Origin: Clostridiales bacterium Firm_04
Lineage (GTDB): Bacteria; Bacillota; Clostridia; Oscillospirales; Ruminococcaceae
DNA length: 64,000 nucleotides
Reading direction: 5' to 3'
NCBI GenBank assembly: GCA_001603005.1
Contig: LVAJ01000034.1
Location: 1 to 64,000 of the forward strand
Part shown: positions 1 to 7,376 of the stretch, in pieces
How positions within the stretch are numbered: the first letter of the stretch is position 1
Layout: every line of letters begins with the position of its first letter
Made by a program: the position numbers and the translations under genes
Notes under the pieces: model-generated
What the model was told of the DNA's origin: nothing
What the model saw: only the letters and a program-made list of their open reading frames with translations
The model's database searches: none

Positions 1-108
1 TATTACATTTCAATTAAAGGGACGCTTGCATGCCTTTCGTAAGATTCTATAAACTATAAGACGATAGAGAATATGAATAGGATATCAAGTTAGCCCCTAT
101 TATCATCA

Positions 109-124
109 ATTGGTATGTACCAAT
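109..124. promoter_or_regulatory. Perfect inverted repeat upstream of the mobilization genes (operator or oriT arm)
   Basis: The arms ATTGGTA and TACCAAT are separated by two bases and lie 22 bases before the start of the MobC-like gene, just ahead of its AAGGAGG ribosome binding site. Ribbon-helix-helix relaxosome proteins commonly bind such repeats in oriT and repress their own promoter. That this is the binding site is inference; no nick site was identified. Confidence 0.45.
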
Positions 125-146
125 AATACTGAAGGAGGTTTTCTCT

Positions 147-452
147 ATGAAAACAAAGAGTCAAAAGCAGCAGGAGCTGGCAAAGAAACGGGCTGATGAA
201 TCTACGAAGCCCATATCTGTACGTCTGAATCGCCATGAACAGGCTATTGTTGCTGAAAAAGCAGCGGCAAAGGGCATGAAGCCATCCACTTATATGGGAT
301 ATGTCTCGGTTCACGGATGTGATGGGATCTCTCCAGCAGAAAAGGTCAGATTTCAGAACATTATTAACCATGCCGCAGATGCTTTGGAGGCATTTGCGCC
401 GGAAGAAGCGGCAAAAATTAGAATGGAGGGGGATGCGATATGGGACTTGTGA
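147..452 (+). CDS. MobC-like ribbon-helix-helix mobilization accessory protein
   Basis: This 101-residue protein has a Lys-rich N-terminus and then a predicted ribbon-helix-helix segment around residues 22-50 (KPISVRLNRHEQAIVAEKAA), typical of the small relaxosome proteins that bind oriT and load the relaxase. An AAGGAGG ribosome binding site lies nine bases before the ATG. The relaxase gene starts 13 bases before this gene ends, so the two are translationally coupled. That pairing is the main support for a mobilization role rather than a generic antitoxin-type regulator. An inverted repeat just upstream could be its operator or part of oriT. Base composition is AT-rich compared with the rest of the window, which suggests transfer. 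Confidence 0.72.
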   Translation: MKTKSQKQQELAKKRADESTKPISVRLNRHEQAIVAEKAAAKGMKPSTYMGYVSVHGCDGISPAEKVRFQNIINHAADALEAFAPEEAAKIRMEGDAIWDL

Positions 453-922
453 TTATAAAATGCGGAAATCCGGGCGACGATGAGCATCTGGAGCATCTCG
501 CGAAGTATATGAGCGATGATCGCAAGCTGATGATCGGCGGGAACGGTGTAAATTACACGGATGCTAAGCAGGTTGCAAAGCAGATGCAGAGCTTGAAAGA
601 GGATTTCGGAAAAACCAAGAACCGATCTCATGTGCAGGTGATTTTACCCTACAGCCAAAAGGGCATTACGGCTGAAAAAACTTGTGAATATACCAAGAAA
701 GCGGCTGCATATTTTGACGATGACTACCAAACGCTCTATTGTGCGCATCAGCCAGATGAAGAATGCGACCATTATCATTCTCACATAATGATCAATCCGG
801 TCAATATCCACACTGGAAAGATGATGGAGACGGATCCGGTCAGTTTAAAGCCGTTTTGTGAGCATGTGGAAAAGGTTACCGGTGCGAAAAATCGGCTGAA
901 ATTCAAGAAAAATGATGAGTAA
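440..922 (+). CDS. Single-domain relaxase / mobilization nuclease
   Basis: This 160-residue protein matches the catalytic core of MobA/VirD2-type relaxases, which nick one strand at oriT to start conjugative transfer. The HxHxH metal motif (HYHSH) sits near residues 112-116 and is followed by IMINPVN, a typical motif III context. A tyrosine near residue 25 (AKYMSDD) is a candidate nucleophile. Most family members carry long C-terminal extensions that are absent here, so this is either a minimal relaxase or a truncated one. It overlaps the MobC-like gene by 13 bases. From its stop codon onward, 15 bases match those following the second relaxase fragment near 4654 with one mismatch, which suggests a shared origin. 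After that the sequence changes into the terminator of the cassette on the other strand. Confidence 0.75.
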   Translation: MGLVIIKCGNPGDDEHLEHLAKYMSDDRKLMIGGNGVNYTDAKQVAKQMQSLKEDFGKTKNRSHVQVILPYSQKGITAEKTCEYTKKAAAYFDDDYQTLYCAHQPDEECDHYHSHIMINPVNIHTGKMMETDPVSLKPFCEHVEKVTGAKNRLKFKKNDE

Positions 923-943
923 AAGGAAATGCCCAGTAAAAAT

Positions 944-986
944 GAAAAAAGAGAGAACCACGTCAATATTGAATGTGGTTCTCTCT
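944..986 (-). terminator. Rho-independent terminator of the two-gene cassette
   Basis: A perfect 12-bp stem (AGAGAGAACCAC at 950-961 with its complement at 975-986) is followed, on the minus strand, by a run of six T. It sits about 30 bases beyond the last stop codon of the minus-strand cassette and also separates it from the relaxase gene. Confidence 0.85.
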
Positions 987-1018
987 CAAGAGTCTTTTCA
1001 ACCGTCCTCCCAAACGTA

Positions 1019-2518
1019 TTATTTCAGTACAAAAGGATCACTGGAACGCATTGCAGCTTGAAAGTCATCAAAGTTTGCATGCTGTAAAGCAATACCTGCT
1101 TCATTGGCAAATCTTACTATTGCAAGAACAGCTTGGTCATAGTTCTCTCCTGTTTCGAGGTTATACTCAAATGATTCAATGAAACGGTCAAACATTAAAC
1201 GTTGCTTTTCCTCGCATTTTGCAACGTGAGCTTTAAATGCATCATGGTACTCATTCATCTGACGCGTAGATTCTTGAAGAATTGCAACCATTCTTTCATA
1301 CTCTTCGGTGTTTAGTTTGGCATTCTTTAGTATTTCTCTGGTACAAGTTACCACATAACTAGCGGTGGTATATACAGCCATCGGCACAATAGGGCTGAGT
1401 GATTTTCCTCCAATGGCAGCAACGGCCTTTGTAAAGTATATTGTCGTTGCAGCTTTGGCTGTAGTATCGACTAATTGTTCTTGCAGTTGTTCTGCGGTTA
1501 TCTCTCCTCTGGCATATGAATATAGCGCAACACCTCCATCAATGATGCCGCCTGCCATAACGGTAGCCGCGGTGGCATCACTTAAAAGTGCGCTGCCAGT
1601 TTTAAGCCCTTGATATCTTATAGCAGTACTGACTACTCCTGTTGCACCACCTCTAATGCCGCCCTTCACAGCATCAACTCCAACCGCTGCAAGAGCGTCT
1701 GCTAATTCTTTTTTGTCTTGGAAAACAGCGAACATATTCGTTATACCAGAAGCAAGTCCGTTTGTTACAAAACTTGCCTTTGCCATATTAACAGCAGAAC
1801 TCTTCATTTCCGCTGCAACTTGCTTCTGTTCAAACTTTCTGGCATATTGTTCTGGAGCATCATACGCTTCTTTGATTTCTTCCAGAGTAGTTCCGCCGGA
1901 TGTCGCCTCCTTGTAATGTGTTTCATCAGTTAGATGTTCGTGTACATCTCTATAAACATCGGCATGAATTCCTTGGGCATCAGCCCTTGCTTTTGATAAC
2001 TTTTTTGCTTCATCCAATAAAGAACCATCAGGATTATAATCATCCTGCTTTCGAATCAGTCGATCCATGCCATTGTATTGCCCCCAACCTTTGTTTTTGG
2101 CTCCAGTTTGATCAAAAACAGATTGAGCTGCACTGTTATCTCGTCCATTATTGGAAGCCTTAATGAATTTTGCCTGAATTTCTTTTACTGTTTTTCCATG
2201 ATCACGAATTAGAATATCTGCTTCTGCAGTAGGGTCAGTCACATCTGTAACCACAGCCCTTGCGGTTATTCCTTTTGATGCTGCATCTATATTAAACTTT
2301 GCTGCCTCAATATATTCAAATAAATTGCCTTTCTGTGCGTCAAAAGTACCGTTCTGTATTATGGGCGTACTGACTTTCCATCGAAACAGGCTCATTCCAT
2401 CAACTGCAGCGTTTGTTGCGTTTTGAGCATTCACAGAAGCTGCATTACCCCAAAGAACACCTGCTGTTTTTAAGGCATCTTTCGCTGCCCTTTTTTGGGA
2501 ATCTTTAAACAACGACAT
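1019..2518 (-). CDS. Unknown protein: nuclease-like N-terminus, glycine-rich hydrophobic C-terminal half
   Basis: I do not recognise this 499-residue protein. Residues 60-160 have the look of a PD-(D/E)XK-type fold: E68 and E71 in a helix, D101 in a hydrophobic strand (AEADILI), then E113-I-Q115, followed by a YNGMDRL segment. This is tentative, because the usual lysine would be a glutamine. Residues 245-395 hold several Gly/Ala-rich hydrophobic stretches (near 284-300, 315-335 and 365-392) that could insert into a membrane. The C-terminal 100 residues are helical and charged. The start was set at 2518 because AAGGTGG lies six bases upstream. It is the second gene of a two-gene unit, ten bases after its partner. 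Both are AT-rich and sit between relaxase genes, so they look like cargo of a mobile element. An effector or defence role is only inference. Confidence 0.8.
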   Translation of the reverse strand: MSLFKDSQKRAAKDALKTAGVLWGNAASVNAQNATNAAVDGMSLFRWKVSTPIIQNGTFDAQKGNLFEYIEAAKFNIDAASKGITARAVVTDVTDPTAEADILIRDHGKTVKEIQAKFIKASNNGRDNSAAQSVFDQTGAKNKGWGQYNGMDRLIRKQDDYNPDGSLLDEAKKLSKARADAQGIHADVYRDVHEHLTDETHYKEATSGGTTLEEIKEAYDAPEQYARKFEQKQVAAEMKSSAVNMAKASFVTNGLASGITNMFAVFQDKKELADALAAVGVDAVKGGIRGGATGVVSTAIRYQGLKTGSALLSDATAATVMAGGIIDGGVALYSYARGEITAEQLQEQLVDTTAKAATTIYFTKAVAAIGGKSLSPIVPMAVYTTASYVVTCTREILKNAKLNTEEYERMVAILQESTRQMNEYHDAFKAHVAKCEEKQRLMFDRFIESFEYNLETGENYDQAVLAIVRFANEAGIALQHANFDDFQAAMRSSDPFVLK

Positions 2519-2528
2519 ATTATCCACC

Positions 2529-3794
2529 TTATAAAAGCAAAGCAATTACCAGCATTAAAGATACTGCGGCAACAAGTCTAACTATTCTCCATAAATATAA
2601 ACGACTCGCCGGCAGATCCTTGAATTTGAAAAAGATTGGGCATGCAATGGCTGCGCATACAAGCAAAGTAATTCCTTTAAGTATGCTAGTACTAAATGTA
2701 AGAACTCCTGCTAAAATGAATACAGCTATTGCCAAGATATTAATGACCATCATTTTGTTGGCTGCAGGCTGCCAGACTATATTTCCAACAGGAGCATCTT
2801 CGCCAACCATTTTATAGGTATCTTTCCGAATTTGTTTCAAATCAGATTTTGAAGCACTTAATGCACTTGCAGCTTCATTAGAAACCTCTCCTTTTGATGT
2901 GAGAATAGGAGTTGCCAGCACATGATAGTAAATTTGCGCCATCAACCAAGATAAATGTAATGTTTTCTGTTCAACAACTGATAGACTGTCAAAATCTATA
3001 AGGCCATCTTGGTCAGCTGCGTGATTGCTTTTGATGCGGTCAATTTCTACGATAAAGGGAGCAAATATCTTGTTTAGTTTTTTTATAAAGGAAGAGTAGT
3101 TGTCGGACATTTTTTCCACACCCAACATACCAGTTGTAATTGTATTCATTTGAGCGACAGCATCTTCAGCTTCTGCATGGACTTTTTTAGCTTCAGCAAG
3201 TTTTTCTTTTCCTTTTGCGCCAGCAATAGCTGCGGTAACAGCTAGTATAGGGGCAACAACAACTCCCGCTAGGACTAACTTTCCGGCATTCATACCTAGT
3301 CCGCCAGATGCTTTTGATCCACCACCGAACCATGCGAGAGTAGCATTTGTCTTTGCTGCTCCTGATAATGACGAGATTGCAGTTCCAGTGGATGCCGTTC
3401 CAAAAATCATAGCGCCACCATAAGCAGCAATACCAACTAACGCGCCTGTTCCAATTGCAGCGACCCCTGCCTTAGCAACTTCATTTGCGTTAATTGAGGC
3501 GTTTTCAATATTCATCAGCATTTGCTTTGGCTCTTCATTGTAGCCAATAAAGCGGACGTCTGTTTCAGCGACTCTTTTCATTTCAACATTTTTAAAAGCT
3601 CCAAATGCCGTTACAAATGAATCCATCCCATCAGACCACGCGGTGATTTTGACTTTTCCAAGTTTTTCCAGAGACGCTGTAGTCTTTTCTTTTTGAGATT
3701 CGAAATTATTCTTAGCATTATCATAGCTTTGTTGAGCCTCATCCAAGAGTCTTTTTATTTCTTCCTGATGCGTAATCGACTCTAAAATACCCAT
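2529..3794 (-). CDS. Unknown membrane protein: coiled coil, glycine-zipper pore-like core, C-terminal membrane helices
   Basis: This 421-residue protein was not assigned to a named family. It starts with a charged probable coiled coil (residues 8-48). A long Gly/Ala/Ser-rich hydrophobic core follows (residues 107-192, with AAYGGAMIFGTASTG and the pattern TNATLAWFGGGS), resembling glycine-zipper segments of membrane-inserting proteins. A second charged helical part (195-330) precedes two or three C-terminal membrane segments (349-366, 371-389 and 404-421). The start at 3794 has GAGG eight bases upstream; a more distal ATG lacks this. It is the first gene of the cassette, about 210 bases downstream of a consensus promoter. 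The pattern fits a membrane-acting effector or the membrane partner of the following protein, but no function can be claimed. Confidence 0.8.
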   Translation of the reverse strand: MGILESITHQEEIKRLLDEAQQSYDNAKNNFESQKEKTTASLEKLGKVKITAWSDGMDSFVTAFGAFKNVEMKRVAETDVRFIGYNEEPKQMLMNIENASINANEVAKAGVAAIGTGALVGIAAYGGAMIFGTASTGTAISSLSGAAKTNATLAWFGGGSKASGGLGMNAGKLVLAGVVVAPILAVTAAIAGAKGKEKLAEAKKVHAEAEDAVAQMNTITTGMLGVEKMSDNYSSFIKKLNKIFAPFIVEIDRIKSNHAADQDGLIDFDSLSVVEQKTLHLSWLMAQIYYHVLATPILTSKGEVSNEAASALSASKSDLKQIRKDTYKMVGEDAPVGNIVWQPAANKMMVINILAIAVFILAGVLTFSTSILKGITLLVCAAIACPIFFKFKDLPASRLYLWRIVRLVAAVSLMLVIALLL

Positions 3795-3888
3795 TTCATT
3801 ACCTCGTAAATAGGTGATTTTCAAAAAAGTATCTCTTAAACCACCATAACGTGAAATTCATACGGAACTATTGTATTGCTTCTCCATT

Positions 3889-3929
3889 GGCAAGCTTTCA
3901 TTATAGCATTGATTCTCACGAAGCTTGCC
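3889..3929 (-). promoter_or_regulatory. Leader hairpin / operator-like inverted repeat upstream of the cassette
   Basis: Nine-base arms GGCAAGCTT and AAGCTTGCC flank a 23-base interval that contains TATAAT when read on the minus strand. In the transcript from the 4012-4040 promoter, the stem begins four bases after the stop codon of a five-codon leader peptide. It could act as an attenuator-type RNA hairpin or as a DNA operator around a second -10 box. The sequence does not distinguish these. Confidence 0.5.
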
Positions 3930-3932
3930 TTA

Positions 3933-3950
3933 TTAAATCCTTTCTTTCAT
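3933..3950 (-). CDS. Putative five-residue leader peptide (MKERI)
   Basis: A GAGGTG ribosome binding site six bases before an ATG opens a minigene of five codons (Met-Lys-Glu-Arg-Ile) ending in tandem TAA codons. It lies in the roughly 210-base leader of the membrane-protein cassette and is followed at once by the 3889-3929 hairpin. Leader minigene plus hairpin is the layout of ribosome-controlled attenuation seen, for example, upstream of erm and cat genes. A strong ribosome binding site by chance in an AT-rich leader is the alternative. Confidence 0.4.
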   Translation of the reverse strand: MKERI

Positions 3951-4011
3951 CTCAGTCACCTCATTATATAAAATGAATGGCGGTTATTTGATAATAGAAG
4001 TTTATATTTTT

Positions 4012-4040
4012 ATTATACGCAAATAACATTGATTTGTCAA
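4012..4040 (-). promoter_or_regulatory. Consensus sigma-A promoter of the two-gene cassette
   Basis: On the minus strand TTGACA (4035-4040) is followed after exactly 17 bases by TATAAT (4012-4017), a perfect consensus. Transcription would start near 4005, giving a leader of about 210 bases before the first large gene. Such a strong promoter suggests that control is exerted later, in the leader, or by a repressor. Confidence 0.8.
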
Positions 4041-4257
4041 TAGTACAGCAAAAAATTGTACGCTTTCACAATTCTACTTTTCGAATTATAAGCCAAGGCA
4101 GCCCCGCGGGGGCTGGAATAACTATATCTCATTTATATAATACATACTTAGATATCGAAGCCAAAGTTCTCCACCACATTCAAAGTACGGCTTTTTTTCG
4201 ATGCAGCATGTACAATCAGCACAATAAAGCCAACCAGATTTGTTTCAGATACTATAA

Positions 4258-4656
4258 GGTGAATGTTTACATCCATATGATGATCCTGAGGCCGCTTACT
4301 CGCAAATGGAAGCCGTAAAGCGGTATTTTAACCAGACCAGTACGAACCCGCTGATCCATATCGTGGTTTCTTTTGATGGATGGACGGATAACGCTGAATT
4401 TGCCATGAAAAATGCACCTGCAATCGCGGCTTTTTTCAAGGATCATTATCAACTGATCTGGATGGTGCACCCTGCAGATCCGGATTCATCGCATTTTCAT
4501 ATGCATATCCTGCTGCATTCGGTCAATCTGCAAAACGGAAAGCTGTTCCATAGTGGACCATATGAGATGAATGCGTTTTGCTATCATGTGAAAAGCATCA
4601 CGGGTATGGGATTCCGATTGGTATGTGAGCAGCGGGATAATTGGAATACAATATAA
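4258..4656 (+). pseudogene. 5'-truncated relaxase fragment
   Basis: An open frame runs from a stop at 4255 to 4656 and reads as relaxase from its first codons (LHPYDDPEAAYSQ, then IHIVVSFDGW), but there is no start codon before an internal ATG at 4306, and the N-terminal part with the expected catalytic tyrosine is missing. The HxHxH motif (HFHMH) is present, followed by ILLHSVN. It clearly parallels the relaxase at 440-922 in motif order and C-terminal end. From the stop codon onward, 15 bases match those after the first relaxase with one mismatch, and here they run on into an intact terminator stem. It most likely remains from a second mobilization module. Translation from 4306 as a 116-residue protein is possible but would lack nicking residues. 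Confidence 0.7.
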
Positions 4657-4661
4657 AACGA

Positions 4662-4685
4662 AATGCCCGGCGTTTGCCGGGCATT
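4662..4685. terminator. Hairpin after the relaxase fragment
   Basis: A perfect 10-bp stem (AATGCCCGGC with its complement, loop GTTT) begins five bases after the relaxase stop codon. No long T run follows on the plus strand. On the minus strand it is followed by a T-rich stretch. Confidence 0.6.
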
Positions 4686-4713
4686 CACGAAATATGTTTA
4701 CAAACTAGAGCAT

Positions 4714-4742
4714 TTGCATCTTGTATAGAGCCGTATTATAAT
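4714..4742 (+). promoter_or_regulatory. Possible distal promoter ahead of fbp
   Basis: TTGCAT (4714-4719), a 17-base spacer and TATAAT (4737-4742) form a good sigma-A match. The next plus-strand gene is fbp at 5001, which has a closer promoter, so this would give a leader of about 250 bases. No other product is apparent. The rest of 4743-4915 shows nothing recognisable. Confidence 0.45.
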
Positions 4743-4915
4743 AGAGGATTACAATTATTCTTCAACTATCTTTAGAAGGCCCCGCTCAAAAGCACCTGGG
4801 AATTGGAAACGCTTATCGTTCCCATTAAAAGTGACAACCATCACAGATGGAATATGGTTTTGCGGAGGTACTTCACATATTCAGTCATCCTGCTTGTATG
4901 TCTGCTTCTTCCTGC

Positions 4916-4944
4916 TTGCATTTTCGGATGAAGTATGTTACAAT
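4916..4944 (+). promoter_or_regulatory. Promoter of fbp
   Basis: TTGCAT (4916-4921) and TACAAT (4939-4944) are separated by 17 bases. The predicted start is about 50 bases before the fbp ATG. Confidence 0.6.
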
Positions 4945-5000
4945 TACAAAAGAAGGAAACCGTATTGCCTGTTTTCACAAAGTTTTGAACGGAGAAAAAA

Positions 5001-6917
5001 ATGGATCTGAAATATCTGAAGCTTCTTGCGAAAGAATACCCAACGATTGAAAGCGCTGCCAGTGAGATCATCAATCTTTCAGCGATCAAAAGTCTGCCAA
5101 AAGGAACAGAATACTTTTTCAGCGATATCCACGGAGAAGCCGGCGCGTTCTTGCATATGCTTAGGAGCGCTTCCGGCATAATCAAGCGCAAGATTGATCT
5201 TGTGCTCGGCAAAACAGTATCGGCTGCCGACCGTGAAATGCTCGCCGAGTTGATCTATTATCCGAAAAAGATCATGACACAGCTGACGAATAGTGGTGAG
5301 CTTTCAAACGAATGGATCCGGCTGACCATTTATCGTCTGATTCTTGTATGCGAGACTGTTTCTGCCAAGTATACCCGCTCCCGTATCCGCAAACGGGTTC
5401 CGGAGGATCTGGTCTACATTCTAGATGAACTTCTCAACGTGACGGATGATGTCAACAAGGACTATTATTACGACGAGATCATCAGCGCGATCATCAGCAC
5501 CGGCATTGCCGAAACTTTCATCATCTCCCTCTGCAAGCTGATCCAGTCAGTCTGCATCGACAAGCTGCATATCATCGGCGACATTTTCGACAGAGGTCCG
5601 CGTGCGGATGTGATACTGGATGAGCTCATGAAAATGCATGATGTGGATATCCAGTGGGGCAATCATGACATCTCATGGATGGGCGCTGCTGCCGGAAATC
5701 CGGTCCTGATCGCCAATGTTATCCGCATCGCTATGCGTTACAATAATTTTGATGTACTTGAGGATGGATACGGGTTGAATCTCCGTGCGCTTGCGGTATT
5801 CGCGGCAGAAACATACTCAGACGATGACTGTGCACTATATATGCCGAATGCGCTGGATGATAATGTCTATGATCCTGTGGATCTGAAGCTGGCTGCCAAA
5901 ATGCATAAGGCAATCAACGTGATTCAGATGAAACTGGAAGGTCAGCTGATTGCCAAGCATCCGGAATGGGAAATGACCGACCGCGATCTTTTCGGCAGAA
6001 CCGATTTTATCAATGGCACCGTATGCATTGACGGCAAACTGCATGAACTCCTCGACAAATGCTTCCCAACCGTTGACCCCGCTGCACCGCTGACGCTCTC
6101 GGAAGGCGAAGCGGAACTGATGAAGGTGCTGCGGGCATCCTTCCGGCACAGCGAAAAGCTGCAGCGGCATATCCGCTTTATTTACGCGAAAGGCGCGATG
6201 TATCAGACCTGCAACAACAATTTGCTGTTTCACGGCTGCATACCGATGGATGAAAACGGCGCGCTCCAGAGCGTCAGCATCCACGGGCAGCAGTATGCCG
6301 GAAAGGCACTTCTGGACAAGCTCGGCGAACTGGTCAATCAGGCATATTTCAGCAAAGGCGAAGAAAAGGAATACGCCGGCGATTTTATGTGGTATCTCTG
6401 GTGCGGTGCGAAATCCCCGCTGTATGGCAAAGACAAGATGGCATTCTTTGAGCGTGCGCTGCTTGCAGACAAATCGCTGCATACCGAAAACTATAATGCC
6501 TACTATACGTTCTCGGAAAAATGCGAAGTTTGTGTTTCTCTGCTGGAACACTTCGGGCTTGATGCGCAGAAGGGACATATCATCAACGGACATGTGCCGG
6601 TCAGGATCAAAAACGGAGAAAGCCCTGTCAAGGCTGAGGGCAAGCTGTTTATCATTGACGGCGGCATTTCCAAGGCATATCAGTCTGCAACAGGCATTGC
6701 CGGATATACGCTGATCTACGATTCCCACAGTCTGAATCTCGCTGAACACAAGCCTTTTGTCGAAGGCGAATACGGTAATACCCCAACAATTCATCTTGTG
6801 GAGAAGCTGGAACAGCGCGCTAATATCGCCGATACGGACAGGGGCAAAGAGATCAATGACAGGATCAATGATCTGCATCAGCTGCTGGAAGCTTATAAGG
6901 CGGGCATAATCAAATAA
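5001..6917 (+). CDS. fbp: Fructose-1,6-bisphosphatase, class III
   Basis: This 638-residue protein has the full length of class III fructose-bisphosphatases, which hydrolyse fructose-1,6-bisphosphate to fructose-6-phosphate in gluconeogenesis and are common in Firmicutes. The metallophosphatase signatures are in order: SDIHGE (residues 41-46), GDIFDRGPR, GNHD, and late histidines including INGHVPV. The start is supported by GGAG seven bases upstream and a promoter at 4916-4944. It is monocistronic, closed by a strong terminator at 6925, and marks the end of the mobile region to its left. Its composition matches the chromosomal backbone. Confidence 0.96.
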   Translation: MDLKYLKLLAKEYPTIESAASEIINLSAIKSLPKGTEYFFSDIHGEAGAFLHMLRSASGIIKRKIDLVLGKTVSAADREMLAELIYYPKKIMTQLTNSGELSNEWIRLTIYRLILVCETVSAKYTRSRIRKRVPEDLVYILDELLNVTDDVNKDYYYDEIISAIISTGIAETFIISLCKLIQSVCIDKLHIIGDIFDRGPRADVILDELMKMHDVDIQWGNHDISWMGAAAGNPVLIANVIRIAMRYNNFDVLEDGYGLNLRALAVFAAETYSDDDCALYMPNALDDNVYDPVDLKLAAKMHKAINVIQMKLEGQLIAKHPEWEMTDRDLFGRTDFINGTVCIDGKLHELLDKCFPTVDPAAPLTLSEGEAELMKVLRASFRHSEKLQRHIRFIYAKGAMYQTCNNNLLFHGCIPMDENGALQSVSIHGQQYAGKALLDKLGELVNQAYFSKGEEKEYAGDFMWYLWCGAKSPLYGKDKMAFFERALLADKSLHTENYNAYYTFSEKCEVCVSLLEHFGLDAQKGHIINGHVPVRIKNGESPVKAEGKLFIIDGGISKAYQSATGIAGYTLIYDSHSLNLAEHKPFVEGEYGNTPTIHLVEKLEQRANIADTDRGKEINDRINDLHQLLEAYKAGIIK

Positions 6918-6924
6918 AAAAGGC

Positions 6925-6960
6925 AAGCAGGAACCGGTCATTGTATCGGTTCCTGCTTTT
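6925..6960 (+). terminator. Terminator of fbp
   Basis: A 12-bp stem (AAGCAGGAACCG with its complement) is followed by TTTT. It sits eight bases after the fbp stop and close to the end of the convergent Fic fragment. Confidence 0.88.
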
Positions 6961-6968
6961 GAATATCG

Positions 6969-7115
6969 TTAGGTCGCTGCCGCAATAAAAGCGGAAAACA
7001 GTTTCTGTTCAACCAACGAAAGCTGTTTTTGATTCCGAATATCAAACCGGTTGATCAGAACCGTTGTATTCGGGTAACAGTCCTCCTGTGTGCCGGATAC
7101 ATTGTAAATAGCCAT
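6969..7115 (-). pseudogene. Truncated Fic (Fido-domain) toxin, first 48 residues only
   Basis: The start codon overlaps the antitoxin stop (TAATG), as in intact VbhA/VbhT-like operons. The encoded 48 residues begin MAIYNVSGTQEDCYP and continue TTVLINRFDIRNQKQL, which is the usual N-terminus of small bacterial Fic proteins. These enzymes AMP-modify target proteins through an HPFxxGNGR motif. Full-length relatives are about 200 residues. Here the frame ends at a stop after a short divergent tail, and the catalytic motif is absent from the DNA up to fbp. The toxin is therefore inactive, probably cut off by the rearrangement that placed fbp next to it. Confidence 0.75.
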
Positions 7116-7285
7116 TATGATACCTCTTTAACTTCAGAAAGTATCATTGCAACCAATTCATCATGCGTAATTTTCTTCTCTAAAAAATCTCGGATACGGG
7201 AAATATCGTGCTCGGTCGGGTGTAAGCCCTCCATCTCAGCAGATGCAACCGCATTCCTGATTGCCTGTTCTCTTGTAGTATCCAT
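7115..7285 (-). CDS. VbhA-type antitoxin of a Fic toxin
   Basis: This 56-residue protein starts MDTTREQAIRNAVASAEMEG. Residues 15-20 (S-A-E-M-E-G) fit the [S/T]xxxE[G/N] inhibition motif, whose glutamate reaches into the ATP site of Fic proteins and blocks target modification. The rest, including HDISRIRDFLEKKIT, is helical as in VbhA. GAGGTG lies six bases before the ATG. Its stop overlaps the start of the truncated Fic gene, so a complete antitoxin now stands without a functional toxin. It may protect against a related Fic toxin elsewhere in the genome or may simply be decaying. Confidence 0.75.
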   Translation of the reverse strand: MDTTREQAIRNAVASAEMEGLHPTEHDISRIRDFLEKKITHDELVAMILSEVKEVS

Positions 7286-7376
7286 GAGAGTCACCTCGTT
7301 TCCTCCTTATTTTAACCGAAACGCATGAATTTGTCAAGCTGTGATTTGCGTGTACATTGCGATATGATTCTGCAGC

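Noticed and set aside
4034..4318. Small plus-strand open frame before the relaxase fragment
   Set aside because: No ribosome binding site or family resemblance; it overlaps the promoter of the minus-strand cassette, and its 3' part is a different frame of the relaxase remnant.
7029..7328. Plus-strand 99-codon frame
   Set aside because: The minus strand here encodes the VbhA-type antitoxin and Fic start with good ribosome binding sites; the plus frame is the shadow.
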